This document shows, in pieces, positions 44,974 to 52,069 of a DNA stretch of 60,247 nt. Below the pieces are notes generated by a model. It was given only the letters and a program-made list of their open reading frames with translations, was not told where the DNA came from and made no database searches. Numbering within the stretch: position 1 is the first letter of the stretch; each line of letters begins with the position of its first letter. The position numbers were made by a program, and so were the translations under genes. Location of the stretch: the IMG/VR virus record IMGVR_UViG_3300033149_001001, positions 1-60,247 of that record. One strand, given 5' to 3'. This DNA is from a virus.

Positions 44974-45282
44974 ATGGAGATACTTGTTGATGACATCAGA
45001 ACTTTCGGTGTGGACATCATTGCCCGAAACTACAGTGCGGCCCAAAAAGTTGTGTTGGGCTGTGGCACTGAGATCGACGTGTTGTGGCTGGATCACGATC
45101 TGGGAGAGGAAAAGACTGGATATGACCTGATTCAATGGATGATGCAGATTCAGTACAAACCTCGGAAAGTTCGCATTGTCTCATTGAATCCCGTAGGTCG
45201 CGAGAACATCACCAAGTGCCTTAAAGCGAACAGCTATACCCTAACGTGGGATGGCTGGTTCATTCTTGCAGAGGAGTACTGA
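44974..45282 (+). CDS. Cyclic-phosphate processing receiver (cREC)-like protein
   Basis: A 102-residue single-domain protein. 'LVDDIRTFG' near the start, 'LWLDHDLGEEKTGYDL' at about 37-52 and 'VRIVSLNPVGRENI' near the C-terminus fit the receiver-like family predicted to handle 2',3'-cyclic phosphate ends. In most members the last motif reads HSxNPxG; here the His is Val, so activity may differ. It follows RtcB with its own promoter, consistent with joint RNA repair. Shine-Dalgarno AAAGGAG. Confidence 0.75.
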   Translation: MEILVDDIRTFGVDIIARNYSAAQKVVLGCGTEIDVLWLDHDLGEEKTGYDLIQWMMQIQYKPRKVRIVSLNPVGRENITKCLKANSYTLTWDGWFILAEEY

Positions 45283-45605
45283 TGAATTGTCCAAGCTGCG
45301 GTGCCTTTATCGACATGAGTTACCGAGCGTGCCCGAACTGTGGCACGGTCCTTGCAACTTTGAGCATGACACGCGAGGAAAGCCCGAACATTCAACAACT
45401 TCCTAAGACGTGCCGCCCCCACATCTGGGTCTGCGAAGAATGCGGGGAACTCTATACCGATGCGGGTGGTGATGCCCGGCCGATATGTGAGGAATGCGGA
45501 GAAGTATTATCCGCATTGCAGGTTTTTCACTCACGAGTTCGCGGGGCCGGGGTCAAAGCGGACCTGGACTTGGGACTTACATTACTTTTGGAGGCACAGT
45601 CATGA
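45282..45605 (+). CDS. Double zinc-ribbon protein
   Basis: A 107-residue protein starting at ATG 45282 inside a short overlap. CPSCG...CPNCG and CEECG...CEECG make two zinc ribbons, common in RNA/DNA-binding or adaptor proteins. The linker of the two ribbons contains PHIWVC. Ends in an ATGA overlap with a small Cys-rich gene. Function unknown. Confidence 0.65.
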   Translation: MNCPSCGAFIDMSYRACPNCGTVLATLSMTREESPNIQQLPKTCRPHIWVCEECGELYTDAGGDARPICEECGEVLSALQVFHSRVRGAGVKADLDLGLTLLLEAQS

Positions 45606-45751
45606 AACATAAATGCAAATATCTTATCAAGGCGAAAGGCCATGGGAAAGATTGGTGTACCTGGACGGGTTCTGAGGCCGACTGCAAGCACTGTGGTATC
45701 AGTGCGGACGACCGATACGGAAGGATGGTTTCTAATGACCGAAAAGCATAA
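45602..45751 (+). CDS. Small Cys-rich protein, 49 residues
   Basis: ATG 45602 overlaps the previous stop. MKHKCKYLIKAKGHGKDWC...CKHCG, four Cys, basic. Its last 17 bases overlap the following gene start. Probably a zinc-knuckle protein. Confidence 0.55.
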   Translation: MKHKCKYLIKAKGHGKDWCTWTGSEADCKHCGISADDRYGRMVSNDRKA

Positions 45752-46100
45752 ACTGCGGCTTTGCCCAGTATGCAATATGATCGTTGTCTCTGGGAAGCAC
45801 GAGACTGGTGGCTCGAAGTGCCTGGAGGAGTTAGGGATAGAAGCCCAGCGGGTTGCGTTATCGCTGCTACCATTTTGGAAGGCCATAGCTCTGCGGCACA
45901 ACGGCTTTAACCCGGAAACGGGCCTTGATGAGCCTACGCCAAAACAAGCCGTGGACGAACTCATGGCCGAAGCCGTGGAACTTCACGCATCCGAGATTGA
46001 GATACGGATATGTGACATCCTGAATACCTTCGCTGACGACGGCCCTGGGATAGAGCGGGCCCTGCGAGCACTGGCAAAAGAAGAAAGATGGATTGTATAA
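45735..46100 (+). CDS. Hypothetical protein with N-terminal zinc motif
   Basis: A 121-residue protein from ATG 45735. LCPVCNMI...KCLEEL near the N-terminus is a plausible metal site; the rest is helical and acidic (AVDELMAEAVELHASEIEIR). Last gene before the 46115 promoter. No family recognised. Confidence 0.6.
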   Translation: MTEKHKLRLCPVCNMIVVSGKHETGGSKCLEELGIEAQRVALSLLPFWKAIALRHNGFNPETGLDEPTPKQAVDELMAEAVELHASEIEIRICDILNTFADDGPGIERALRALAKEERWIV

Positions 46101-46114
46101 TTTCCAGAATAAAC

Positions 46115-46143
46115 TTGCATGTCACCTGCTTTTGTAGTATACT
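46115..46143 (+). promoter_or_regulatory. Promoter of the TTGCAT-17-TATACT family
   Basis: TTGCAT (46115-46120), 17 bp, TATACT (46138-46143) followed by TTAATTAG. Spacer lacks the GATCTATG half-site of the other three members, so control may differ. Confidence 0.75.
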
Positions 46144-46177
46144 TTAATTAGTAAAAGATAAAGTAGGAGACAGAGAG

Positions 46178-46801
46178 ATGAAGATCGACTTAAGCAAAGA
46201 AGAGGCTGCGTACAAAGCGGTACAGGCCCTCAAGAAAAGCGATCCGGCCTTGTATGACACCGGGGTACTCTTCAACCAAAACCTCTTGACCGCCTGTGGG
46301 CAAATCCATGCGGCCCTACTGCAATTGGATGACGACGCTTGTGCAGAGTTCAAGGCCGATAATACCGACTTCTTCGAGGGCTTTGAGTGGACCTACTACA
46401 TGGACTGGCGGAAGACACGGGCCAAAAGCTGTGCTCACTGCCTCGACGTTTATCAGATGTTGAACGTGAAGTTCGGAGTCCAGCACTTCGTTGGTGAAAC
46501 CTTCTACGCCGGTATCCCTGTAGTCACCGAAGAGGAAGTCAATTGTGCCTGCCAGTCTTGCGACGGCGGAATGAAAATTGGTATTGATGGCCAGCTACAT
46601 AAGACGGACAAATTTGGGGAATTTGAGCCCTGGTCAGACCCCAACGACATCTATGGAGACGGCACGGGCGTAACGACTGCGGACCTACAACAAGAACCGG
46701 AGCCAGAATACCCTTGCTTGTGTATGAAGTGTAAGCATATGACGGGTGACGGCTCGTGCTGCATAGACCCCGACAACCATACTTGTTTTGAGGAGATTTG
46801 A
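46178..46801 (+). CDS. Hypothetical protein with Cys clusters
   Basis: A 207-residue acidic protein, Shine-Dalgarno AGGAGACAG. Residues about 85-125 have CAHC...CACQSC and the C-terminus CLCMKC...CC...C, ten or more Cys, so at least two metal sites are likely. First gene of an operon of small, overlapping genes to 49391. No family recognised. Confidence 0.6.
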   Translation: MKIDLSKEEAAYKAVQALKKSDPALYDTGVLFNQNLLTACGQIHAALLQLDDDACAEFKADNTDFFEGFEWTYYMDWRKTRAKSCAHCLDVYQMLNVKFGVQHFVGETFYAGIPVVTEEEVNCACQSCDGGMKIGIDGQLHKTDKFGEFEPWSDPNDIYGDGTGVTTADLQQEPEPEYPCLCMKCKHMTGDGSCCIDPDNHTCFEEI

Positions 46802-46803
46802 GG

Positions 46804-47157
46804 ATGAACCAGGAACAACTCGCGAAGGACGCCAAATTAAAACGGTGTGAGTGCTCCGGGGAATTGGAGACGCTGAACCGCATTTGGCATGTCCTGAATA
46901 GCTTGGGCTATTCCGGGGATATGGTAGAATCTGTGGAATGCTTGGCGAATGATGCCCGACGCCCGGCCACGGACCTACGGGCGAACGAGATTGCCGTGCC
47001 CATGGAGACGGCAAAGGGCCTGCTTGTTATAGCAAAGCCCAAGGGGCCGGGCGGCATTGCAGTGGTTGACCGCCTGCGGTCTATCATCTACGAGGCTGGC
47101 GGCATGGATTTTCCCGACGAAGTTGTTGTACCCAAAGAACTCGCGGAGGAATTATGA
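46804..47157 (+). CDS. Hypothetical protein, 117 residues
   Basis: ATG 46804 with GAGGAG upstream. Mixed composition: helical start (NQEQLAKDAKLKRC), then LADDARRPATDL-like and beta-rich C-terminal half with 'IAKPKGPGGIAVVD'. Ends in an ATGA overlap. Function unknown. Confidence 0.55.
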   Translation: MNQEQLAKDAKLKRCECSGELETLNRIWHVLNSLGYSGDMVESVECLANDARRPATDLRANEIAVPMETAKGLLVIAKPKGPGGIAVVDRLRSIIYEAGGMDFPDEVVVPKELAEEL

Positions 47158-47423
47158 GAGTAGTGAAATGTACCCCAATGCGAAATTTCAAGGGCTGGAT
47201 GCTTTTGGTCATTCAGGGAGACGAGACCATCAAGCCCGGAGACGTTATGCGAGACGATGGCATACTCGGAGAAGCGATCAACCAAGAAAATCGACCTGTC
47301 CTAACCACCTGCGGTCTATCAAGTGACAACATACGTCGCTGGGGCTCGCAAAGAGAACTTCGTGAAGCAGTGCGACAATACAACATCCGAAACAGTGCTT
47401 ATCAAATCGAAATCGTCGAATGA
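47154..47423 (+). CDS. Hypothetical protein, 89 residues
   Basis: Starts in a four-base overlap. MRVVKCTPMRNFKGWMLLVI, then 'RRWGSQRELREAVRQYNIR' with high Arg content, suggesting nucleic-acid binding. Ends in an ATGA overlap with the next frame. No domain recognised. Confidence 0.55.
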   Translation: MRVVKCTPMRNFKGWMLLVIQGDETIKPGDVMRDDGILGEAINQENRPVLTTCGLSSDNIRRWGSQRELREAVRQYNIRNSAYQIEIVE

Positions 47424-47737
47424 ATCTTCTTGCGTGCGAATTGTGTGGCCTGACCTGGACCCGGACACGGGCCCTTGCTGCGGGCTGGATCGAAAAACCA
47501 ATGGTGCGGTGTACTGCATGTATCCCACCGAGACTTCAAGACAGGAGAAAGCAAATGTGGTTACTCATCAGACAAAGTGAGCTTTGGTACGCGACAAAGG
47601 TTGATAAGAAGGATGTAGGTAAATTGGCTGTGGAACACGCCGTCCAGGGCACGGTCTGCATTATTGCCGATGATCTGGAGTGGGCTTGTTCTGAAATGGG
47701 CGTCAAGATCGATGATGTAAAGGTCATTACGGAATAA
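47420..47737 (+). CDS. Hypothetical protein with CxxC pairs
   Basis: A 105-residue reading frame in ATGA overlap. The first half has CELC...CTAC. A second start, ATG 47555, has a stronger Shine-Dalgarno (AGGAG) and would give 60 residues; both may be used, or only the shorter. C-terminal part 'TVCIIADDLEWACSEMGVKIDD'. Function unknown. Confidence 0.5.
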   Translation: MNLLACELCGLTWTRTRALAAGWIEKPMVRCTACIPPRLQDRRKQMWLLIRQSELWYATKVDKKDVGKLAVEHAVQGTVCIIADDLEWACSEMGVKIDDVKVITE

Positions 47738-48000
47738 TGAAGATTACACTGCCAGCATGTCAGGTTCCGAATGGGTACTCGGTCACAAAACCCACGGGGA
47801 CCGTTCATTACCACATTGCCCACAACCTCAAGGTCTACTCGAAGGGCCGCAATGAAATTGCCTATGACTTGGCAAGCCACGTCTTCCTATACCTTGGAAA
47901 CAAGGTCGAGATGATTGCAAAAGATACGCCGGTCACTGTGCAGTTTGATACGGTTCAAAAAGCTATTGATTTTCTGGAGAAAGTACAATGTGGAGAATGA
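47737..48000 (+). CDS. Hypothetical protein, 87 residues
   Basis: Starts in a TAATG overlap. MKITLPACQVPNGYSVTKPT; beta-rich with a helix around 'DTVQKAIDFLEKVQ'. Ends inside the next gene. No family recognised. Confidence 0.55.
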   Translation: MKITLPACQVPNGYSVTKPTGTVHYHIAHNLKVYSKGRNEIAYDLASHVFLYLGNKVEMIAKDTPVTVQFDTVQKAIDFLEKVQCGE

Positions 48001-48356
48001 GGATTGAAAAGCAAGAACTGATTGTTGAGAATGCACACCTCGGCCTCTTCACTTGCTGCCTCTGCGGGGCCCAAGGTAAAAACTTCCGGCTCACGCATAT
48101 GTCTGGATGTATCTTTCAAAACATACACATCCAGGAGGTAGACCTTCACGGCGTCCCATACTCAGTGGATTTTAGTTGGGACGCCCGTAATAAGTGCTGG
48201 CACTGGACCGCCCCGAACGACGTGCTGTATGTAATCCGACAAACCAGACATGGAACATACCAAATGTTGCACAACGAGGAAGTCATCTTAAAGGCGGATA
48301 CCTTGGGCACACTACGGAATCTAATCTATCACGATATCGAACGCTTTGGAGGCTGA
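47988..48356 (+). CDS. Hypothetical protein with zinc-finger-like segment
   Basis: A 122-residue protein starting 13 bases inside the previous gene. 'FTCCLCGAQGKNFRLTHMSGC' resembles a C2HC-type finger. The rest is beta-rich (VDFSWDARNKCWHW). Possibly DNA-binding. Confidence 0.55.
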   Translation: MWRMRIEKQELIVENAHLGLFTCCLCGAQGKNFRLTHMSGCIFQNIHIQEVDLHGVPYSVDFSWDARNKCWHWTAPNDVLYVIRQTRHGTYQMLHNEEVILKADTLGTLRNLIYHDIERFGG

Positions 48357-48357
48357 T

Positions 48358-48783
48358 ATGATTTATTGGAGGGCAATTGCCACAGTGCCCAGGGATGGGC
48401 AACGTGTGGTCTTGGGGTGTGCTAACGACGTCCGGGCAGGGCAGTGGATCGATGACGGCTGGGTTGATGCTCGCGGGGTTCCCGTGCCTTGGGAGCCGAC
48501 ACACTGGTCCTCGTGGGAACCGCCTTCGACGGTGGCCGAAATCGAGGCGAAGGATGAACAGCGTATCTGGGACAACGACTACCGCCGGAAGTTGCAACGA
48601 TACCTGATCCAGTGCTCCTATTGGTACTACGTCAAGAATGATCCCCAACTGACGGATCAAGAATTCGACCGATTGTTCGCCGAACTTCGGAAGTTGGAGG
48701 AGGAATTGGGGGCGGACCCAAAATCACCGACGCAAATGATTTATGGAGATCAGGAATCGCAATATGTGGATAATCCGACATAA
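48358..48783 (+). CDS. DUF551-like / NAD-ligase Ia-like fusion
   Basis: A 141-residue protein from ATG 48358 (GGAGG upstream). Residues 1-65 fit DUF551 ('IATVPRDGQRVVLG', 'VPWEPTHWSSW'). Residues about 85-132 ('YYVKNDPQLTDQEFDRLFAEL' region and 'SPTQM') match the Ia domain of NAD-dependent DNA ligase, which binds the nicotinamide nucleotide. No ligase catalytic lysine follows, so it is not a ligase. An NMN/NAD-binding role is a guess. Confidence 0.65.
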   Translation: MIYWRAIATVPRDGQRVVLGCANDVRAGQWIDDGWVDARGVPVPWEPTHWSSWEPPSTVAEIEAKDEQRIWDNDYRRKLQRYLIQCSYWYYVKNDPQLTDQEFDRLFAELRKLEEELGADPKSPTQMIYGDQESQYVDNPT

Positions 48784-48973
48784 GAAGAGCGGATATATCT
48801 TCACGACTATGGGCTGGATTTCGCGATTGGACGTGCTGCCCAAGGGGACCGCTGAATATGGCTCGCGTAAGGCGGCAATCTCGGCCGTCAAGCAGTGTGG
48901 CGTCCTGGACCGGACGGAATTGACCTTAGACGACTTGGAGGTTGTGTATGTGGTGGCTGAGAGAAAAGGATAG
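48764..48973 (+). CDS. Small hypothetical protein, 69 residues
   Basis: ATG 48764, starting inside the previous gene, with AGGA upstream. MWIIRHKKSGYIFTTMGWIS; the rest is alpha/beta with a C-terminal acidic strand. No family recognised. Part of the overlapping operon. Confidence 0.55.
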   Translation: MWIIRHKKSGYIFTTMGWISRLDVLPKGTAEYGSRKAAISAVKQCGVLDRTELTLDDLEVVYVVAERKG

Positions 48974-49391
48974 CGGCGGCATTTTGGTAATCAACAAACG
49001 TGTGGGGGTGCCGGACATACTCGGTGAACGTATCTTGGGCTATCTGGATCGGGCCCACGCAATCGTGGCCTTGAAGATCAATCAGGAGCATATGGATCGT
49101 GATCTTGAGCTTGTGAATGAATGTGGTAAGACCATGGAGGAGATGATGGCTTGGCCGGTTCAGGAAGGCTTTGCCTTGCGGCACCGCGAAGGCTGGTACT
49201 GGATGCACCCGGTGAGTCGGCGGGTCTGGTACAGGCGGGCCCAGAATGCCGAGGTGGCCTGGAAGATATGGGAATTTGAGTGGGGTCATCGGGACGGCCG
49301 GAAGCCCAGAACGCCGGGGCGGGCGAAAATGGAGATGGTCCGGGGCCGGGCGGATGGGTCCATCGAGATTCTGGATATGTGGTTTGTATAG
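48948..49391 (+). CDS. Hypothetical protein, last of the early operon
   Basis: A 147-residue protein from ATG 48948 (GGAGG upstream; GTG 48942 possible). Trp-rich (MWWLREKDSGG, EGWYWMHPVSRRVWYR) and basic in the C-terminal half. Starts within the previous gene. No domain recognised. The gene ends at the beginning of a 900-base noncoding region. Confidence 0.55.
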   Translation: MWWLREKDSGGILVINKRVGVPDILGERILGYLDRAHAIVALKINQEHMDRDLELVNECGKTMEEMMAWPVQEGFALRHREGWYWMHPVSRRVWYRRAQNAEVAWKIWEFEWGHRDGRKPRTPGRAKMEMVRGRADGSIEILDMWFV

Positions 49392-49845
49392 ATTATAGGG
49401 TCCACTCGTTCTATTTCATACTCTATTAACGGACTTTTCGTAAATGCTTGACAACACTGGGTTTAGGGGTTGACTCACTTTTGGGGCCAAAAAAGTTGCT
49501 ACCGACCAGTAAGGGATAAATACTGTTGGGGAAGGGACTTATGCAGGAGTACTCTTTTACGCCTTTATTTTCAATCACGCAACCAGAAAACTCAAGCTGA
49601 GGGACATCGGTCATAGAATTGAAAGAGAACTCAAACAAGAAAAATAAGTTGTATAAGATGATGAAGTTATTAAGTATAGTATTTTTAACGACTTACGTCA
49701 GGTAACTACGGTACCACTTCTGTTATTTCCTGGAGAAAAGTTGTATACGAATTCTTTCGTAGTTAAGGGCGTGCAATCTGGGCTAAAAGTGGCTCGATTC
49801 AGGACTCTCGCCGCTGATCTGAGGCCCAGAGACGCCCGGCGGATG
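49392..49845. other. Gene-poor, AT-richer stretch with no recognisable element
   Basis: About 450 bases without a credible + strand gene. A 70-codon - strand frame (49426-49638) has only a TTG start, no ribosome binding site, and would be the only - strand gene, so it is not called. Runs such as AAGTTGTATA recur, but I see no clear origin iterons or promoter. Confidence 0.5.
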
Positions 49846-49848
49846 TCG

Positions 49849-49997
49849 AGGGTGGGTTAAGGGTGGGTTGGCCTTCCTGCGGCCTCTCAGAGGGTGGGTT
49901 GACGTTTGTAGAGGGTGGGTTGAGGGTGGGTTGACTTTTTTGTTCGCTGCCAGAGGGTGGGTTGGCCTTTGTTAAGGGTGGGTTGAGGGTGGGTTGG
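49849..49997 (+). repeat. Array of eight GGGTGGGTTG repeats
   Basis: Eight copies of GGGTGGGTT(G/A), some as close pairs 10-12 bp apart, separated by unique stretches of up to 20 bases, all on the same strand. Identical to the repeat inside the protease gene. G-runs in each copy could form quadruplexes. Confidence 0.9.
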
Positions 49998-50030
49998 TGT
50001 TTGATGATTATCAAACACGCCTGCACCTGC

Positions 50031-50184
50031 GTTATCGGACCTCCGGCCCAGTCCAGTTATCGGACCTCCGGCCGCCATCTGGTTATTGGACCTTCGGCGT
50101 CGTCTGGTTATCGGACGCCTGGACGCCTGGACGGCCACCGCCTGGACGGCCGACGCCTGGACGCCTATATTGATTATCGGACGT
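50031..50184 (+). repeat. Array of TTATCGGAC and CCTGGACG repeats
   Basis: Four exact copies of TTATCGGAC and one variant (TTATTGGAC), interleaved with CCTCCGGCC and five or more GCCTGGACG copies. The same 9-mer recurs in the opposite orientation at 54420-54690, flanking the island. Confidence 0.85.
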
Positions 50185-50246
50185 TCCGTGTCAAGAATCT
50201 ATCTACATATATCATAAACTATTTGTTGCAAAACACAAGAAAAATC

Positions 50247-50274
50247 TTGTTTCTTCTCCTATGTGTGTTATACT
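50247..50274 (+). promoter_or_regulatory. Island promoter, 16-bp spacing
   Basis: TTGTTT (50247-50252), 16 bp ending GTGT, TATACT (50269-50274) followed by TTG. Resembles the other island promoters at 51798, 52011 and 53043. Confidence 0.65.
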
Positions 50275-50310
50275 TTGATTGTCGAGAGAACCTTTCTTAG
50301 GAGTGAAAAA

Positions 50311-50463
50311 ATGACGGCACGACTGATTAGCAAAATGGTGATCGTGTTTGGTGTGTTCTTGTTGCTGGTTTGGTCGGGCGTACAGGCGGCACATTATGCA
50401 GATACATTGGCGACGGAATCGGCGAAAACAGCCACAACAATCGAAAGCATTTTGTCGGAGTAA
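50311..50463 (+). CDS. Small membrane or secreted protein, 50 residues
   Basis: ATG 50311, Shine-Dalgarno TAGGAG. MTARLISKMVIVFGVFLLLV then WSGVQAAHY: one hydrophobic helix with an AQA-like signal peptidase site after it, so it may be exported. Ends with TIESILSE, the same octapeptide as the next protein. Confidence 0.6.
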   Translation: MTARLISKMVIVFGVFLLLVWSGVQAAHYADTLATESAKTATTIESILSE

Positions 50464-50471
50464 AGATCATG
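50437..50471 (+). repeat. 35-bp gene-junction repeat, copy 1
   Basis: Exact copy of 50610-50644. It covers the codons of TIESILSE, the TAA stop, the GGAG ribosome site and the next ATG. Confidence 0.9.
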
Positions 50472-50636
50472 GAAAAATGCGATTTATATGTTGCAGAACG
50501 CGGGTCTGATAATTGGGAATGTCGTCATAAGGCTATATCCCAGGAATTGGCCAAAAGTCTTAAAGCTGAATTTGTTGCTGCTGGTTATCGTTGTGTTATC
50601 CGGCACCATACAATCGAAAGCATTTTGTCGGAGTAA
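50469..50636 (+). CDS. Small Cys-containing protein, 55 residues
   Basis: ATG 50469, Shine-Dalgarno GGAGTAAAG. MEKCDLYVAERGSDNWECRH; short alpha/beta protein ending in RHHTIESILSE. Its last eight residues are a copy of the end of the preceding protein. No family recognised. Confidence 0.55.
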   Translation: MEKCDLYVAERGSDNWECRHKAISQELAKSLKAEFVAAGYRCVIRHHTIESILSE

Positions 50637-50644
50637 AGATCATG
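50610..50644 (+). repeat. 35-bp gene-junction repeat, copy 2
   Basis: Identical to 50437-50471, with the stop codon, ribosome site and the ATG of the next gene. The two copies bracket the 50469 gene. Confidence 0.9.
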
Positions 50645-51148
50645 CGAACAAAACCACTGACGGATTGCAAATGGATAACAGCCAAACAGCAAACCAATGA
50701 GTATGCGTTTTGGCTGGTCATTGAACTGATCGACACGGAGGAAATTTATGGTTCGGACAATGAGGGCAAACCTAAGTATGTTGCCCAAGTACATGCAGTG
50801 TCCCCGGATTTGGCTGGGCCGGAAAACATAGCAGACGCTATAGAATGCTATGGTGTCGCAGAGAATCTGTCCGGGGAATTGGCTGTAGTAGAGTGCTTGT
50901 TTGCATATGGTGTGTCTGCAATATGCGACGAATTTTCCGGCAACAATCGCCGGAAAGTGCTACGTGCAGCCAAACACGCTATTGGTCCGATTGCGGCGAT
51001 GTTGGGCTTCTTTTTGGATGGACCCCAAAACCAAGCAGGTCATACCGGTTGGGACTTCCTCAAAGGCGATTTGTCCTCAGAGACGGCGATTGCCAACCGG
51101 AAACGGTGGGGTTCTGAGGTTCCGCCGGTCATGCACGTTGAATCATAG
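50642..51148 (+). CDS. Hypothetical protein, 168 residues
   Basis: ATG 50642 from the repeated ribosome site. MRTKPLTDCKWITAKQQTNE; acidic, mixed alpha/beta, with 'GKPKYVAQVHAVSPDLAGPENIAD'. No family recognised. The end is nine bases before the next gene. Confidence 0.55.
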   Translation: MRTKPLTDCKWITAKQQTNEYAFWLVIELIDTEEIYGSDNEGKPKYVAQVHAVSPDLAGPENIADAIECYGVAENLSGELAVVECLFAYGVSAICDEFSGNNRRKVLRAAKHAIGPIAAMLGFFLDGPQNQAGHTGWDFLKGDLSSETAIANRKRWGSEVPPVMHVES

Positions 51149-51156
51149 GACAAGCT

Positions 51157-51777
51157 ATGATGGCAAAGGCAAAGACCAAACGTCTATGTTTACGGATAGA
51201 CATAGATACTACAGACAAACGGGCAAAAACATGGTATCCGGATGCTACAAAGCTGATAAAAGACCTGTATCCGGATAATTGGGGTCTTTTTATCGATTTT
51301 CTGGCATCTACGTCGCCTCGTATGTCTGTTAAAAAGAATTGGTGTGTCTCTGTGGCATTGATGGAGGCATATGAGAATCGCCATACTTCCCCACAGGAAT
51401 GGGGCGATTTGCTGGCAAGCCTTATGCCCGCACACCTAAACAACGTAGTGCGGGCATTGCAGGGCAAGTCAATTCACGGGCCCAAAGTTTCACGGTTTGC
51501 CGCAAACCTCAAAGGTGATTTAGATGTAGTCACCATCGACGTATGGATATGTCGGGCATACGGATTAGAGCATAAGGCGCTTACTCCAAAAGTGTACGCT
51601 TGCTTAGAGAAGAAAATCCGTAAAGATGCTATGAATTGTGGCATAGAGCCTGCCAATTATCAAGCTCTTGTCTGGTACTCTATCCGGCGGACGTTCGGGA
51701 AACGAGATAAGTCATTCCTATCTGTTTATCGGGAAATTCGCTGCGAAACACCTTGTTTTTCATTTATGGAGGAATAG
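51157..51777 (+). CDS. HhH-GPD-like (DNA glycosylase-fold) protein
   Basis: A 206-residue protein. 'GPKVSRFAANLKGDLDVVTIDVW' resembles the helix-hairpin-helix and catalytic Asp region (VDTHV-like) of endonuclease III-type glycosylases, and 'ANYQALVWYSIRRTFGKR' the family's last helices. A related phage family of unknown function shares this pattern. Base excision or DNA-structure binding is inferred; there is no Fe-S cluster loop. Confidence 0.6.
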   Translation: MMAKAKTKRLCLRIDIDTTDKRAKTWYPDATKLIKDLYPDNWGLFIDFLASTSPRMSVKKNWCVSVALMEAYENRHTSPQEWGDLLASLMPAHLNNVVRALQGKSIHGPKVSRFAANLKGDLDVVTIDVWICRAYGLEHKALTPKVYACLEKKIRKDAMNCGIEPANYQALVWYSIRRTFGKRDKSFLSVYREIRCETPCFSFMEE

Positions 51778-51792
51778 TACAGGGGTAAAGAT

Positions 51793-51828
51793 TCTTTTTG
51801 CTTTCCTGCGAACATAGGTTATACTTTA
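51793..51828 (+). promoter_or_regulatory. Island promoter, copy 1 of a 36-bp repeat
   Basis: TTGCTT (51798-51803), 16 bp, TATACT (51820-51825). The 36 bases 51793-51828 are identical to 52006-52041, including -35, spacer and -10. Confidence 0.8.
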
Positions 51829-51859
51829 AGGGTAAGGAACCTATTTAGGAGAGTCAGAA

Positions 51860-52000
51860 ATGCAAGAGAACAAAGTAGACAATGCAGAGGACCACAACAG
51901 AGGCTATTGTCCAGTGTGTGGGCAAAAGGGTTGGGATGTAGTCTGCCAATACTGCGTGGTTTGTGGGCATGATCCCATAAGTGAAGATGAAGATTCTTGA
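51860..52000 (+). CDS. Zinc-ribbon peptide, 46 residues
   Basis: ATG 51860, Shine-Dalgarno TAGGAGAG. CPVCG...CQYC..CG pattern in a 46-residue acidic protein ending SEDEDS. Expressed from its own promoter. Function unknown. Confidence 0.6.
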   Translation: MQENKVDNAEDHNRGYCPVCGQKGWDVVCQYCVVCGHDPISEDEDS

Positions 52001-52005
52001 TTGAA

Positions 52006-52041
52006 TCTTTTTGCTTTCCTGCGAACATAGGTTATACTTTA
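52006..52041 (+). promoter_or_regulatory. Island promoter, copy 2 of the 36-bp repeat
   Basis: TTGCTT (52011-52016), 16 bp, TATACT (52033-52038); exact copy of the 51793 promoter. Confidence 0.8.
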
Positions 52042-52069
52042 CGTAGCAAGGGTTTGTAGGAGCAAGATT

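Noticed and set aside
49426-49638. A 70-codon - strand frame with varied composition
   Set aside because: Only a TTG start, no ribosome site, no promoter, and opposite to every other gene. Left as an open possibility only.
49849-50184. CRISPR-like array
   Set aside because: Repeat units are short (about 10 bases), spacers are irregular and often absent, and no Cas gene is present.
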